Shown here: positions 1 through 10,734 of the stretch, piece after piece | How the letters are laid out: the number at the start of each line of letters is the position of its first letter | How positions within the stretch are numbered: the stretch's first letter is position 1 | Assembly (NCBI RefSeq): GCF_026262505.1 | Contig: NC_067205.1 | Span: forward strand, 16,864,001 to 16,928,000 | DNA: 64,000 nucleotides | Direction of reading: 5' to 3' | From: Trichomonas vaginalis G3 | Taxonomy: Eukaryota > Parabasalia > Trichomonadida > Trichomonadidae | Notes under the pieces: generated by a model | Seen by the model: the letters and a program-made list of their open reading frames with translations, nothing else | The model's database searches: none | What the model was told of the DNA's origin: nothing | Position numbers and translations under genes: made by a program

Positions 1-295
1 CATTTGAAAGTCTATCGTTTAATTTTTTCTGAAGTTTTTCATTTTCTAGTTCTGAAACTTTATTTGGATGATATTTAAACCCGTTAAATTCTTTTTCCTC
101 AGTTTTGATCATTAATTTACAAAGAACTTTTGTGGTTGGAATTCGTTTAAACCATTTATCATTATATTTATACCTCATTAGCTTATTTTGGCTTTCATAT
201 TCATTTAATAATTCACAATCTTCATTTTTAAATTGAAGTTTAACCCATTCAGGATTTAAACAATGTTTAATTAATCGCGGAATATCTGACATCAT
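1..295 (-). CDS. Hypothetical protein, partial (runs off the left edge)
   Basis: An open frame of 98 codons runs on the minus strand from ATG at 295 (a second ATG follows directly) to the window edge without a stop. The protein starts MMSDIPRLIKHCLNPEW and is rich in Lys, Asn and Glu, with a charged C-terminal stretch (ENEKLQKKLND) that could begin a coiled coil. I do not recognise a family. Amino acid use resembles the nearby ankyrin protein, which supports a real host gene. The 3' end is missing, so length and function cannot be judged. Confidence 0.5.
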   Translation of the reverse strand, partial: MMSDIPRLIKHCLNPEWVKLQFKNEDCELLNEYESQNKLMRYKYNDKWFKRIPTTKVLCKLMIKTEEKEFNGFKYHPNKVSELENEKLQKKLNDRLSN

Positions 296-1177
296 CTATA
301 TATAGCTTCTTTTATAAAAGATAAAAAAATAAATTATTTTAAAATTAATGTTAATTTTTATAAATTATATTTTAATGCATCGTCTATATATAGATGTAAC
401 AAAAAAAGTCACTAACCCCGCACTCATATACTACTATCTGATATATCTAGATTAATGAACATAAAGCATAAAAGACGCAACATAATATAGTAATACATAT
501 ATATCTTTATTAGATCAGAATATTAATTTACAAAAAAAAAATTTCAAGATATATTAAAACCAATTGTTTGTATTGGAACAACTTAAAATCTTACATTCAT
601 TGCAAAATCTTAGAATTCATCATAGATTTTCTTCATTCGGAACAATATTATTTTCATTCGATATTAAATAATTCCATTCAACACAAGACTTCAATTTACT
701 AAAAAATTATACAGATAACTTTAGAACAAATTCTTTTTAAAAATCCTTTGAAGGTAAAAAATTAAGCGTAATTTAAAGGATTTATGGTGTATTTAGTGAT
801 TAGAAAGTGAATCTATTACATGTTCATTTTTCAAAATGAGAGGAAATGAGATTAATCTAATAATTTTCAAATTAATCTAACAGAAGCATGAATTTATAAT
901 TCCAAAGAATTTGTTAATCATAAATTCTGCAAAATTGATCTTTAAAGCCGTACATCCAAAAACATGGGGTAGCTAGACTTTTGTGTAAACAAACGCTCTT
1001 TCAATTTTTTTTGAATGAAAAATTTACCATTTCTTTTTAAAATATAAAATATCAATTATTTTATACAATCTAACATAACCAACTTGAAACAACTTTTGAA
1101 TGATGTACCGGAGATATCCAACAACACAATAAATATTTTAGATTAGGGATAGAATCTATTAATATTATGTTTTGAAA
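296..1177. other. AT-rich intergenic stretch
   Basis: Very AT-rich DNA without an open frame that looks coding. It separates the leftward partial gene from the rightward glycine-rich pseudogene. I see no RNA gene, repeat or transposon end in it. Confidence 0.5.
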
Positions 1178-1199
1178 ATGCGGTTATTTTTGGACTTTT

Positions 1200-1926
1200 G
1201 TGAGTGCGAAAATCATTATACTTTTGCTCTCCATACTTTCATATAGCGATATTTATATTGCTGGCCCAAATATTACATCAGGACAACTCAATGCAGGCTA
1301 TTATAAAATCGAAATTGCAGGTTCAAAAAGCGGGGAAGTTACATATCATCAAGAACAATTTGCAGAAGGAGGTCATGGATCTTATGCATCCGCTAAATTT
1401 CATGTTGTTGATAAAATTGAATATAATTTTACAGTCGGAGAAAAAGCAAAATTTAATGCAGGTGAAGGTGTTGAATCAAATGGTTGGAAAACAGGATATG
1501 GAGGTGGTTCTTCATCAGCTTTGATTGGAAATAACCTTATTGTTGCTGCTGGAGGATCAGGTGCTGCAGATCATATTTCAGGAAATCCAGGCGGTGGCGA
1601 AAATTATAACTATATTTACGATCATTCTTCTCACAGACATGTAAAAAATACAAATACTTCCTATATGAGCCATAATTCTTATGGAGAGAATGGATTTTCT
1701 GAAGTTGGAGATAGTTCAAACACCATATATCACACCAGCAGAAACTTCAGAACCATCAGATCCAACCGAATCTGATTCAGTCACCCCAAGTAATTCTGAT
1801 AAACCAGATTTCAATCCTAATACCCCAAATCCAAATTCAAATATAGAAAAAACATATAGGTATGAAGATATTCAGTATATTCGATCCAAATTATTGACTG
1901 TTAACGGACGTTTGTATCATTTTTAG
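1200..1926 (+). pseudogene. Gly_rich family protein, broken
   Basis: The first frame (to 1775) has a hydrophobic start (IIILLLSILSY, a likely signal peptide), then IAGPNITSGQLNAGYYKIE and Gly-rich stretches such as GYGGGSSSALIGNN and VAAGGSGA. This is the pattern of the Gly_rich family (PF12810), which is greatly expanded in Trichomonas. The frame has no ATG: it opens at GTG 1200, with a stop at 1173, and ATG 1178 lies in another frame. Near 1720 the sense passes to another frame that gives a Thr/Ser/Pro-rich tail (TPAETSEPSDPTES) ending at 1926. I read it as a secreted protein gene with a damaged start and at least one frameshift. Function of the family is unknown. Confidence 0.6.
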
Positions 1927-2842
1927 AAACCTTGTTTGTAGTATAATAAAGCGAACTTTTTTAAAATATAATTTTTCAATAATTTTGATATTGCTTGAAA
2001 ATTTTCGGTTAATGAAGAGTTTCCATTGTTTCATATATATATCGAATGAGAAATAATATCACTGTGACATATATAGACAACTATGATACCCTTTCAAAAG
2101 TCTCAAATCGCAGAAACAAAGGTTTGATATAAATTTAAATTAATATCTAATGTTTCCCAACAGTAATGTGAATATCAGGACAAATACTAATTCTGCATAA
2201 AGTTTTCAAAAAAATGGAAGACTTTATTATTATTTTTTTTAAAGAAAAGATCATAGCATAGGAAGGAGTATTATTTTCATTATAGAAAATGATTATATCT
2301 TAACGTATTCTCATCAAAAATACAATTCAATGAGATTCATTGAATGCCTCTCAATTCAATGCAAAATATTCAATTTTCAAAATCTAGTCAAAAACAAATC
2401 TAATTATTTCAGCTGCATAAACAAATTCAAGCCATAATATTCGAAATATAAAACATAAAATTTGTATCGCTTTCAATATTTGATTAGACCTTCAAAACAA
2501 TCCAATAATGACCTCAAAAGTTTACTATATAAACAGCTTTGATTCATATTGTTGCATGAATTTAATTAATATATTCGATCCTATTGGATTGCCTGTATTT
2601 TTTAATTTCAATATTATTTATAGTAAATTCTCTCATTTTAAATTGCTATCTCGATCATGAAAATAAATCTCATCACTTTGACCGTTCCTACGATGTCTAA
2701 TTTTTGAATGATTAATTACAGTATAATGGAAGTATTCAAAAATGTTTTTGATTTAATTATAACCATTTCTATATTATAATCATTTTCCTAGATACATGAT
2801 TTTTCAATGTACTCTCAAAAAATCAATTGGCCGATTTTTTAA
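1927..2842. other. AT-rich intergenic stretch
   Basis: No coding frame, RNA gene or repeat seen. It separates the glycine-rich pseudogene from the thioredoxin-like gene. Confidence 0.5.
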
Positions 2843-2847
2843 TCATT
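2843..2847 (+). promoter_or_regulatory. Trichomonad initiator (Inr)
   Basis: TCATT matches the trichomonad initiator TCA[CT][AT]. The A at 2845 lies 10 bases before the ATG at 2855, the usual short leader for this group. Confidence 0.55.
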
Positions 2848-2854
2848 CTTTATA

Positions 2855-3187
2855 ATGCCAGAGATTATTCGCTTCCATGGAGGGATTGAAGAATTATCAT
2901 CAACAATCATTAACTATAAAGGAACATCGATTCTAGTCTTTGATGCTTCTTGGTGCCCTGGCTGCAGAAGACTCTCAAGATTTTTACCAAATTATGCAGC
3001 AGAGTTCCATTCACTTCAGTTCATTGTTATAGATACTGATGAAAATTCTCAAGTTAAAACTTATTTCGGAATCGAAAATCTACCAGTTATCAAATTTTGC
3101 AATGACAAATCGAAATTACATGTGGAAACAACTATAGTTGGTCTCAATATGCCATTGATCAAGGAAAAATTAGCTATTGTAGCATGA
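2855..3187 (+). CDS. Thioredoxin-like protein with a CPGC active site
   Basis: A complete 110-residue protein of the usual thioredoxin length. Residues 25-34 (SILVFDASWC) form the central strand that leads into the active site. The redox pair is Cys34 and Cys37 in W-C-P-G-C-R, where classical thioredoxins have C-G-P-C, so Pro and Gly are swapped. The cis-proline before the last strands is Pro77 (NLPVIKF). It should act as a cytosolic dithiol-disulfide oxidoreductase; no signal peptide is visible. The start is supported by the TCATT initiator 10 bases upstream. The C-terminus after residue 98 is short but complete. The swapped dipeptide should change redox potential and pKa, so its partner may not be the standard thioredoxin reductase. 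Confidence 0.85.
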   Translation: MPEIIRFHGGIEELSSTIINYKGTSILVFDASWCPGCRRLSRFLPNYAAEFHSLQFIVIDTDENSQVKTYFGIENLPVIKFCNDKSKLHVETTIVGLNMPLIKEKLAIVA

Positions 3188-3631
3188 CGAAAGGATTTTT
3201 TTATTCATTCATAAGCCTCAGATCTGCCAATACCTGAAAAGAAATATGATCGATCATATTCAATTTGATGATAATTAACTTTATATTTCAGAAATGTTTT
3301 TTAAAATATATTATTCATTTTTTGTTTTTAATTAAAAAATAATGTGCCATATAACTTGTATGAATCAATGTGAATCAAATCTACAATGATATTTATCCAT
3401 AGATTATAAAATATATGATTCTATCTTTACTATATAGTTTATGAACATCTAACTTTGTCTTCGTAACTGTTTAACGTTTAAAATAGATAGGGCAACATAT
3501 TGATGCTTAAAATATAAGAAATCTTCATGGTTTCTTAAAATTATTCTGAAATACAGTTTTTCTATTTAAAAAGCTATAACATAGCAGTTTTCTGGAATTT
3601 TCTTCCATGTGATTGCTTATTATTTCTTTGA
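3188..3631. other. AT-rich intergenic stretch
   Basis: Spacer between two rightward genes. I see no clear TCA[CT][AT] initiator close to the ATG at 3632 and no other feature. Confidence 0.5.
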
Positions 3632-5317
3632 ATGAATCATCATATTGCACTGTCCAAGTGCAAAAAGCAGGCAGAAATTCAAAGAAAGCTGATAGATGTT
3701 ACTGAAGAATCTATAGAAGCTTTAACTATTGACCTTTTAAAGCTTCATCCTTGGTTTTCAACCTTTATTGCAAATCAAATTTACTTTATAATTCAAATAC
3801 GCCCATTTAAACATGAAATTTATGCAGATTTATATTATAAATTATCGAAAGATTGCAGTTTTTATCCAAATTTAAGAAAAATCGCTCTGAAAAACTTAAA
3901 AATACCATTTACGAGACGAATTTATGAATATGGTCTCATTACTATCAATGATATTATCAAAGATGATCCATTTAATAAAATATATGCTGATGTTATTCCC
4001 GGATATTACGATTTCTTGACAAACTCGCTTAATATTGATCACTTTAAAGTTACAAAACAATGGGTGTATGATGGATATCATGAATCAACTATTGAACATG
4101 CAATTAAATTCGATAATCTGGAAAATTTTTCAAATTTTTCTTCTAATCCTAATTTTAATATCGAAAACGCACCACGACAAGGAAGATTTGAAGAAAATAC
4201 CAACAAAATTCATAATTACTATGATTATCTTTCATTTGCTGCACATTACGGAGCAACAAACGTTTTTCGCTTTTTACTTGGAAATGGAGCAAAGATAAAC
4301 ACAAATACAATTAGATATGCAATTGAATCTGGTTCAGCAGAGCTTATTCGTTTATGTTTACAAAATGGATGTGAAATTGACGGAAATAATGCAATTTACG
4401 CTTATAAATTTCATAGATACGAAATACAGGATTGGATTAGAGATGAGTTCAATATAACAAGGTTTGATATTAATAATTTATACTCAATTATAAATATTGC
4501 AGACAGATCACTAATGCAACCGATATTATTGGACTTAATAGAATCAGGATACTTTGATTTCGCTCGACTTTTTATTATAAGAGGCTGTGAAATTAATTTT
4601 GAAATGAATTTAGAAACACCATTAAGTATGGCGGCCAGATGTAATGATATTAAATTTGTTCAGTTCCTTCTTGAAAGAGGAGCCAAGGAATTCCTTACAA
4701 ATCCAGATCGTCCGAGATATCCTATTTTTCAATGCTCAAATTACCAAAATTTCGAACTTTTAAGGGATAAATGGTTCGATCCTAATGTAGTATATCCTGA
4801 AAGACAAAGTCCTTTTGCTATGTTGTTTAGTTATTCTGATGAAAAAACAATTAATTTCATGATTCAACAAAAAGTCAAACCAATTCAAAGAGATATACAT
4901 TTTGCTGCTAATAATGGTAATTTATCCTGTCTTAAATACTTTGTTGATGAATGTGGACTGAAATTAAACAAAGAAACACTTCAAATAGCTCTCTCAAAAG
5001 GACAAACAGAAATGGTTGATTACATCATTTCAAAAGGGATACATTGCGATCCTGCTAACATTCCGAAGCATAAAATTGAAGAAATTAAAAAAATTTATGA
5101 AAAATATAATTTGAAATTCGAATTTTCGGAATATGAAACAAACAGATATTGCATTAAATATGCCATTGCTTCAAATCCAGAGTTTAAATTATCAGAAAGA
5201 AATTTTGCTGAATCTTTTGATGATTTACTTTGTTATTATCAAAATGGTGTTCGTACATGCAAGAGAATCAGATGCGCGAACTATGAACTTATAGATGACA
5301 TGAATTCACTACTTTAA
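3632..5317 (+). CDS. Ankyrin repeat protein of the DUF3447 type
   Basis: A complete 561-residue protein. Residues 1-190 are the helical N-terminal region typical of trichomonad ankyrin proteins (LHPWFSTFIANQIYFIIQIRP). About residues 195-280 match DUF3447 (LSFAAHYGATNVFRFLLGNGAK, then IESGSAELIRLCLQNGCEID). Further ankyrin units follow: ETPLSMAARCNDIKFVQFLLERGAK around 320-345, DIHFAANNGNLSCLKYFVDECG around 418-440 and TLQIALSKGQTEMVDYIISKG around 446-470. The C-terminal 90 residues lack repeats. There is no signal peptide or membrane segment, so it is probably a cytosolic binding scaffold. Partners cannot be read from the sequence. This family has hundreds of members in Trichomonas. Confidence 0.85.
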   Translation: MNHHIALSKCKKQAEIQRKLIDVTEESIEALTIDLLKLHPWFSTFIANQIYFIIQIRPFKHEIYADLYYKLSKDCSFYPNLRKIALKNLKIPFTRRIYEYGLITINDIIKDDPFNKIYADVIPGYYDFLTNSLNIDHFKVTKQWVYDGYHESTIEHAIKFDNLENFSNFSSNPNFNIENAPRQGRFEENTNKIHNYYDYLSFAAHYGATNVFRFLLGNGAKINTNTIRYAIESGSAELIRLCLQNGCEIDGNNAIYAYKFHRYEIQDWIRDEFNITRFDINNLYSIINIADRSLMQPILLDLIESGYFDFARLFIIRGCEINFEMNLETPLSMAARCNDIKFVQFLLERGAKEFLTNPDRPRYPIFQCSNYQNFELLRDKWFDPNVVYPERQSPFAMLFSYSDEKTINFMIQQKVKPIQRDIHFAANNGNLSCLKYFVDECGLKLNKETLQIALSKGQTEMVDYIISKGIHCDPANIPKHKIEEIKKIYEKYNLKFEFSEYETNRYCIKYAIASNPEFKLSERNFAESFDDLLCYYQNGVRTCKRIRCANYELIDDMNSLL

Positions 5318-5439
5318 ATTTTTTTCTTTTGTTTTGTATAAAGTTTGTATTGCAGAATATTTAAACTCAATTTTTATTTAATTTTTCAATATAAATACAG
5401 AGAAGAAATTGGCTTGGGGAATTTTTTGTGGGTTAATAT

Positions 5440-5526
5440 CGGGTCGTTATCGATTTTGTAATTTAATCGTTATCGTTATTGATTTTGTAATTTAATCGTT
5501 ATCGTCTTTTTCTAAACGTGCATTTT
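5440..5526 (+). repeat. Left TIR of the outer transposon
   Basis: The 87-base terminal inverted repeat contains an internal near-duplication: ATCGTTATCG and GATTTTGTAATTTAATCG each occur twice. It pairs with 14312-14398 with one mismatch. The internal repeats may be transposase binding sites (inference). Confidence 0.8.
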
Positions 5527-5935
5527 CTTCATATTGGGATAATGAACATAACTTGTTCTGAGCTTCCAATGCACAAATCGTTTTTATTCTAAATGGATTC
5601 ATTCCTACAAGTTTGGCAGAAATCAGTGAATATCATCATATATCGAATTCTTCAATTTGGCAATTTATTTAAAATCGTTCTCAAGAATTCTTATCTTCAT
5701 GTAGTCAAATAAAACGGAAATGCGAAAACAAACTTTTATTCGATATTACAAAAAAAAATTATATTGATCGCTAAGATTTAAATACGTATAGTTTAAGTAT
5801 ATGTGGTATCATTATGTGCATATTCTGATATATATACTTGAATGATATCACAAAAATAACAGAAATACAAATCTTGAATTAAATTATATCATAGAATACA
5901 ATTTTAATAAACGAAAAATCAAACCCTCTCGCAAT

Positions 5936-6250
5936 ACAGCCATTTTTAAGAGTAGTTCTTTCAAGATCTTCGAAGATTTGGAAGATCTTGGAAGAACTGC
6001 CCTCTAAATGGCTGTAGCTTCGGTATTGTTACTATCAAGTAGAAAGTTACGGTAATTACTGCCATTTTAAGAGTAGTTCTTTCAAGATCTTCCAAATCTT
6101 CGAAGATCTTGAAAGAACTGCTCTCTAAATGGCAGTAGTTTCGATGTTAACATGATAATATGAGTGAAATTTTCTTATTTGAAGTCGGTTAAAGAGCAGT
6201 TCTTTCAAGTTCCTTCAAATCAGGAAGGGTCTTGACAGAACTGTCCTCTT
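5936..6250. repeat. Three tandem long imperfect hairpins
   Basis: Three palindromes of about 60-80 bases lie at 5936-6015, 6057-6137 and 6190-6250. Each has a 5' arm related to GAGTAGTTCTTTCAAGATCT and a matching 3' arm related to AGATCTTGAAAGAACTGC. The first two extend their stems with ACAGCCATTT/AAATGGCTGT and TACTGCCATTT/AAATGGCAGTA, so the stem ends differ between copies yet still pair within each copy. They lie in the outer transposon, outside the nested insertions. No coding frame overlaps. Confidence 0.7.
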
Positions 6251-6386
6251 ATTGATTGGAATACCGGTATTTTACGTTGGTAAATGCTTGATTTGAATTG
6301 GGGGCTGAGTGTTGGAGAAAAAAAAACATTAAAAAAATAAAAAGTGCCAAAATAAAAGAATTCAATCTACATATATATAGTATTTC

Positions 6387-7997
6387 TAGGCCTGTCCAAA
6401 CTTTTAAAAAAGCTTACCACGTGGAAGGAAGAGACCAAAAAAATCGTGCCTCGGCGGCTTCGCCGCCTCGGCACTAAAAACAGCATATCATATTTAATAT
6501 GTCCTTTTTTCTTTTTCTCTTTTCCTCTTTCTCTCTCCTTCTTTTCTTTCTTCTCTTTTTCCTTCTTTTCTTCTCACTTTCTTTTTGGAGCTGCTTTACT
6601 TTGAAATCTCTCATCAATTGATGAGAGAAATAATAGTAAAGTAGCTTCAATGTAAATACGTACATTGATTGGGTTATGGTTAGCGGTAATGTCTGTATGT
6701 AGTTCGATTGGAGCTGCCTCACTCTGAGATCTCTCATCAAATGAAGAGAGTTCTCAGAGTGAGGCAGCTCCAATGTATATGTGCGTATTGATTGGGTTGC
6801 TGTAAGAAGCAGTGCTTGTGTGTAGTTCGATTGGAACTGCTTTACTCTGAGATCTGTCATCAATCGATGAGAGTTCTCAGAGTAAAACTGTTCCAATGTG
6901 TAATCTTGTGCTAGCTTGTCTGTTCGATTGGAACTGCTTTACTCTGAGTTCTCTCATCAATTGATGAGAGAAATAAGAGCAAAGTAGCTCCAATGTATAT
7001 ATGTGTATTGATTCGGTTTGGTTAGCTGGACTGTCTGTGAGTAGTTCGATTGGAACTGCCTCATTCTGAGATCTCTCATCAATAGATGAGAGAAATAAGA
7101 GTAAGGCAGTTCCAATGTATATAATCGTATTGATTTGGTTGCTTTAAGTTGGAGTGTTTGTGCGTAGTTCGGTTAGAACTGCTTTGCTCTGAGAACTCTC
7201 ATCGATTGATGAGAGTTCTCAGAGCAAAGCAGCTCCAATGTGTAAATTTGTATTAGTTCGGGTGAAAGAAGTTGTAGTGCTGGTGCGTAGTTTGACTATC
7301 AAGAAGCTCGCGATTCAAAACTCATCAAATGAAAAGTTTATAGTGGGCTTGTTGATAATATGTTAAAGGTGATGTTCTTGTTCGAGTTGTAACAAGAAGG
7401 AATACATGAGTACGTAAGCTCGGCATTCGCCGAGCGAATTAAAGATAACGGACGAATTTAATTTATTTTATTTCAAAATTTCAAATTTTAATATTTAATT
7501 ATATAAATTAAAATAAACACTTTTACAAATTTTTATAAAAAAATATGTGACATATCGTTTTACCACAATTCAAAATAATTAATGTTGATAAATGTATTTA
7601 ATATGTAATATTAAACATATTTTGCGCGAGAAGTGAGTTGTGGTAACTTTCGTGGATATCCATCGTTCATTTTATGGTAAAAATTCTCAATTTGTGGGAA
7701 AAGTTCTTAATTTTGTGGTAATTTTTATGTACCACAACTCAATTTGTGGTCACTTCATCTTACCACGTGGTAAGTTTTTATAAAACTCTTTATTTACCAT
7801 TGATTTCTGATTTAATATCAATATCTTGAATAATCAAGCATATCTATCGCTTTAAATTTTATTCTCTAATTCCAAAAAAAATTCAAAAATCAAAAAATGA
7901 AAAAAATATTTAGAATTTTTTCCGTCAAAAATAAAAAATGTTCCCACTGAGTGGTTTCCATGGAAAGTTACCACTGGGTCCCACAGGGATTAGCCTA
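6387..7997 (+). mobile_element. hAT-like unit A
   Basis: Left tip TAGGCCTGTCCAAA at 6387. A GCCTCGGCGGCTTCGCCGCC palindrome lies near 6453. A pyrimidine tract runs from about 6500 to 6580, six hairpins lie at 6587-7238, and the CTCGGCATTCGCCGAGC palindrome is near 7419. The right third is filled with the word TGTGGTA/TACCACA (for example near 7561, 7635, 7715, 7732 and 7766). It ends with ACCCAGTGGTAA read from the other strand and the tip GCCTA. The repeat word probably marks transposase binding sites (inference). Confidence 0.6.
6587..7238. repeat. Array of six covarying hairpins in unit A
   Basis: Six palindromes of 62-68 bases occur at 6587-6648, 6707-6774, 6830-6897, 6927-6994, 7049-7116 and 7173-7238, spaced about 95-125 bases apart and each introduced by a GTTCGATTGG-like stretch. 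The loop is always related to TCTCATCAATTGATGAGAG. Arms differ between copies (GAGCTGCCTCACTC, GAACTGCTTTACTC, GAACTGCTTTGCTC), but the opposite arm of the same copy carries most of the matching changes. The minus-strand open frame across this array and the tract is a low-complexity artefact, not a gene. Confidence 0.75.
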
Positions 7998-9904
7998 GGG
8001 CTGTACAAAATCGAGAAAAACATTGCCGTGCGGTAATATAGGGTCAAAAAAATCGCGCCTCGGCACTATTAAGTGCGCATTATATTTAATATGTCCTTCT
8101 TTTTTTTCTTTTTTCTTCTTCTTCTTTTCCTTTCCTTCTTCCTCTCCTTCCTCTTCTTTCCTTCTCCTTCTCTTTTTACAACAATGTCGAAGATCTTCGA
8201 ATTTGATTGTTGGAAAAGCATCTATTTCAGATAAAGGATGCCTTTCTCACAGTCAACATACGAGGGTCCTGGCTGAAACGTTCTCAAAAAGCCTGAGATG
8301 GTAATTCTCTGATCACTCATAGCTGGGCAGGTAGTCATTGCTGACAATACCTGTCTTTATGCATGCACGCTTTCATGTATATGGGTTTACACTATCAATT
8401 CGCAAAGTTGTTCCGAATTCTTCCAAAATGGAAGGACCCGAAACAACTTTGCTTGTTAACGATACAGACGCATTACTTTGCATTGATACTGTGCTGAGTT
8501 GTGTAGAAAGTTTGATTAGAGTTGTTTTGTTCTGGTATCTCTCATCTTCTGATGAGAGAAATCAAAGCAAAACAACTCTAATGAATTTGTTTTCACTCAT
8601 TTGTATGTAGGTTTTTAGTTCGATTGGAGCTGCTTCATAATGAGATCTCTCATCAATTGATGAGGGAGATCATAACAAAGCAGCTCTAATGTATATGCTC
8701 GTATTAACCGGGTTGTAATGCGTTGTAACGTCAGCTTGTAGTTCGTTTGGGGCCACTTCACATTGAGATGAGAAGAAATGATTAAAGGACTCTGAAAGGC
8801 TTTGGCCGTTGATGTTGTAATCGCATTACTTGGAACTAGCTGGATGCTAAGCTGTGTAGAATGTTCGATTAGAGCTGTTTTGATATGATTTTTCTCATCA
8901 TAAGATTGGAGGAATCATAGCAAAACAACTCTAATGGGTTTACCATCATCTACTTGTATGTAGATGTTTGGGAAATTGTCTTGTTAATCGATTTTCGAGA
9001 TGACTTTCAAATGCTATAATCAAATGACAAACAAGTCTAAGATTTCTCGACAATACATCAAATCATGATGTTTGTAAGTGCGATGAGATTAGAGTTTTTG
9101 AAGGAATGACAAGAGAAGTAGGGAAGCTCGGCATTCGCCGAGCAAATTAAAAATTAACGTATGGATTAAATTTTAAGAGGAATTCAATTTTAATTACGGG
9201 TTGTTCAAATATTGATTAATATAAATTTATTAATAAGAATAAACAATTTTTGTTTTTGAATTTATTCAATTTATAGCTTTACATATAGTTTCAAAATTGT
9301 ACAACTATGATTATTTCAACAAAAAATATCTTACTTTTTCACTTCACTTTCACTCTCACTTTTTCCGTAATTCAAATTTCAACATTATGTATTTTAATTC
9401 CTTATAGTATTTTTAACATAATTAATCAAATAATAATTGGAAGTTCCGAACTCACTTTTTCCGTAATTCAAAATCAAAAATATGAATAATATATCTATTT
9501 ATTATATACTAATGCTATTTTCAACTAGAAGTGAGGTACGGTAATCTTACGGATTCCCGTAACTCAATTTTACGGAAAAAGTGCAGTAAACTACTCAATT
9601 TACGGGAAAAGTGTCGTAAACTATTGATTTGGCGGTAAAATCACGGTAATTCACGGAAAGCTATATGCGAAAATTTGAAATTATACAAAATCGAGCGAAA
9701 CCCTTTTAAATACGTTGTTCTCGTATTTAAAATACTATTCCCAGATTTATTGTCGTCAGAATATTTACAAATTTTTGCCGATTTACAAAAAATGATTTAC
9801 AAAGCATATTTTTTAATCTAAAAAATTCCTAAAAAAAGGAACCGGTGCGCGGAAACCTCGGTAAATTACCGCTGTTCCCGTTGGGACTGCCATAGATTGG
9901 CCTA
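7996..9904 (+). mobile_element. hAT-like unit B
   Basis: Left tip TAGGGCTGTACAAAATC at 7996, close to the tip of the autonomous hAT at 9950 (TAGGGTTGTTAAAAAT). A GCGCCTCGGCAC box is near 8054, a pyrimidine tract follows at about 8095-8180, hairpins lie at 8402-8934, and the CTCGGCATTCGCCGAGC palindrome is near 9128. The right third carries the repeat word TTACGG/CCGTAA many times (about 9360-9880) where unit A has TGTGGTA. The short open frames across it (8023-8304, 8338-8610, 9307-9489) follow low-complexity or palindromic DNA and look non-coding. Confidence 0.6.
8402..8934. repeat. Hairpin array in unit B
   Basis: Four palindromes lie at 8402-8453 (GCAAAGTTGTTCCG against CGAAACAACTTTGC), 8515-8580, 8623-8690 and 8868-8934. 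The last three share the outer stem GAGYTG / CARCTC with those of unit A, and two keep a TCTCATC loop. Arms are AGTTGTTTTG with CAAAACAACT in one and AGCTGCTT with AAGCAGCT in another, so pairing is kept while sequence changes. Confidence 0.7.
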
Positions 9905-10734
9905 AGTATTTCTTAATAGAATGTGAAATAAAGTAAAATTAACTATATTTAGGGTTGTTAAAAATATCAAAAATTAGCGTTTTGAAGACACCATGGTGTC
10001 TTATAATTTTCCCTTCCTTATTGGCGTGTAGAAATAAATGCGCCAATAGATTGAAGAAGAAGAAGAATTGTTTTTCTCTTAATGAACTTTAATCCTTTTG
10101 ATATAAGAATATTAAAAACATTAATATAATTTCGATTTCGGAAATTAAATTTCCAAATTTTTTGTCGATTTCGGAAATAACAGGATCCCGCATCCAACAC
10201 GCAACAACAAAACACAAAACATACTTTTTGGTTCTTTCATCGTTTTAATCGTAATTTATGTAATACATGATTTGGATAAATTTTACAATAATAGAACCTA
10301 TATTATATTCTTTTCAAAGATTCTTGCAAATCATCAAAAATAATTGTATTTTAAAAAACGATCAAATTATCCTTTCATTATTTTAAACTTAAATTAGTTT
10401 TTATGATTGACTAAAGCAATCATATTTATTCATCATTAAATAAACAAAAAAATAATATTTGAGAGTTATTTCAAAAAAAAAACGCATTGAATTTATTAAT
10501 TTGTCTCAATTTCAGTATTATAAATTTTTATAATTTCAATATTTTGAAATACACTTTTTAATATTTCAATATTTATGATATTTCAATGTTTTAAGTGGTC
10601 TCAAATTGAGCTTCTCAAATATAAGTTGGCCTATTCAAATAATAAAATTAAATAATATTTAAAATAATAAATAAAAGTGATTGAGGTCATAGCAAAACGG
10701 CTGTTTGGAGGCAGTTAGGAGCTAGCGGTTGAAG

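Larger units (their letters stand above)
6387..9904. mobile_element. Composite of two head-to-tail hAT-like non-autonomous elements
   Basis: The block starts TAGGCCTGTCC at 6387, ends GATTGGCCTA at 9904, and is flanked by the 8-base duplication AGTATTTC (6379-6386 and 9905-9912). In the middle an internal right end (GATTAGCCTA, ending 7997) meets an internal left end (TAGGGCTGTAC, from 7996); they share the dinucleotide TA. So two related units lie head to tail inside one target duplication. Both share one plan: tip, GCCTCGGCAC box, pyrimidine-rich tract, hairpin array, CTCGGCATTCGCCGAGC palindrome, subterminal repeats, tip. No transposase frame exists in either. The tips and 8-base duplication fit hAT. 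Confidence 0.7.

Noticed and set aside
6474..6896. 140-residue minus-strand frame over the hairpin array
   Set aside because: It follows the hairpins and a pyrimidine tract; its repeats mirror the DNA palindromes and the end is a Lys/Arg low-complexity run.
6587..7238. CRISPR-like array
   Set aside because: The repeats are long imperfect palindromes with related spacers inside a eukaryotic transposon; there are no unique spacers and no cas genes.
8023..8610. Two plus-strand frames of about 90 residues in unit B
   Set aside because: Poly-Phe/Ser composition from the pyrimidine tract and palindromic DNA; no protein-like features.
9307..9489. 60-residue frame with repeated LTFSVIQ
   Set aside because: It is produced by the subterminal CTTTTTCCGTAATTC repeats of the transposon.
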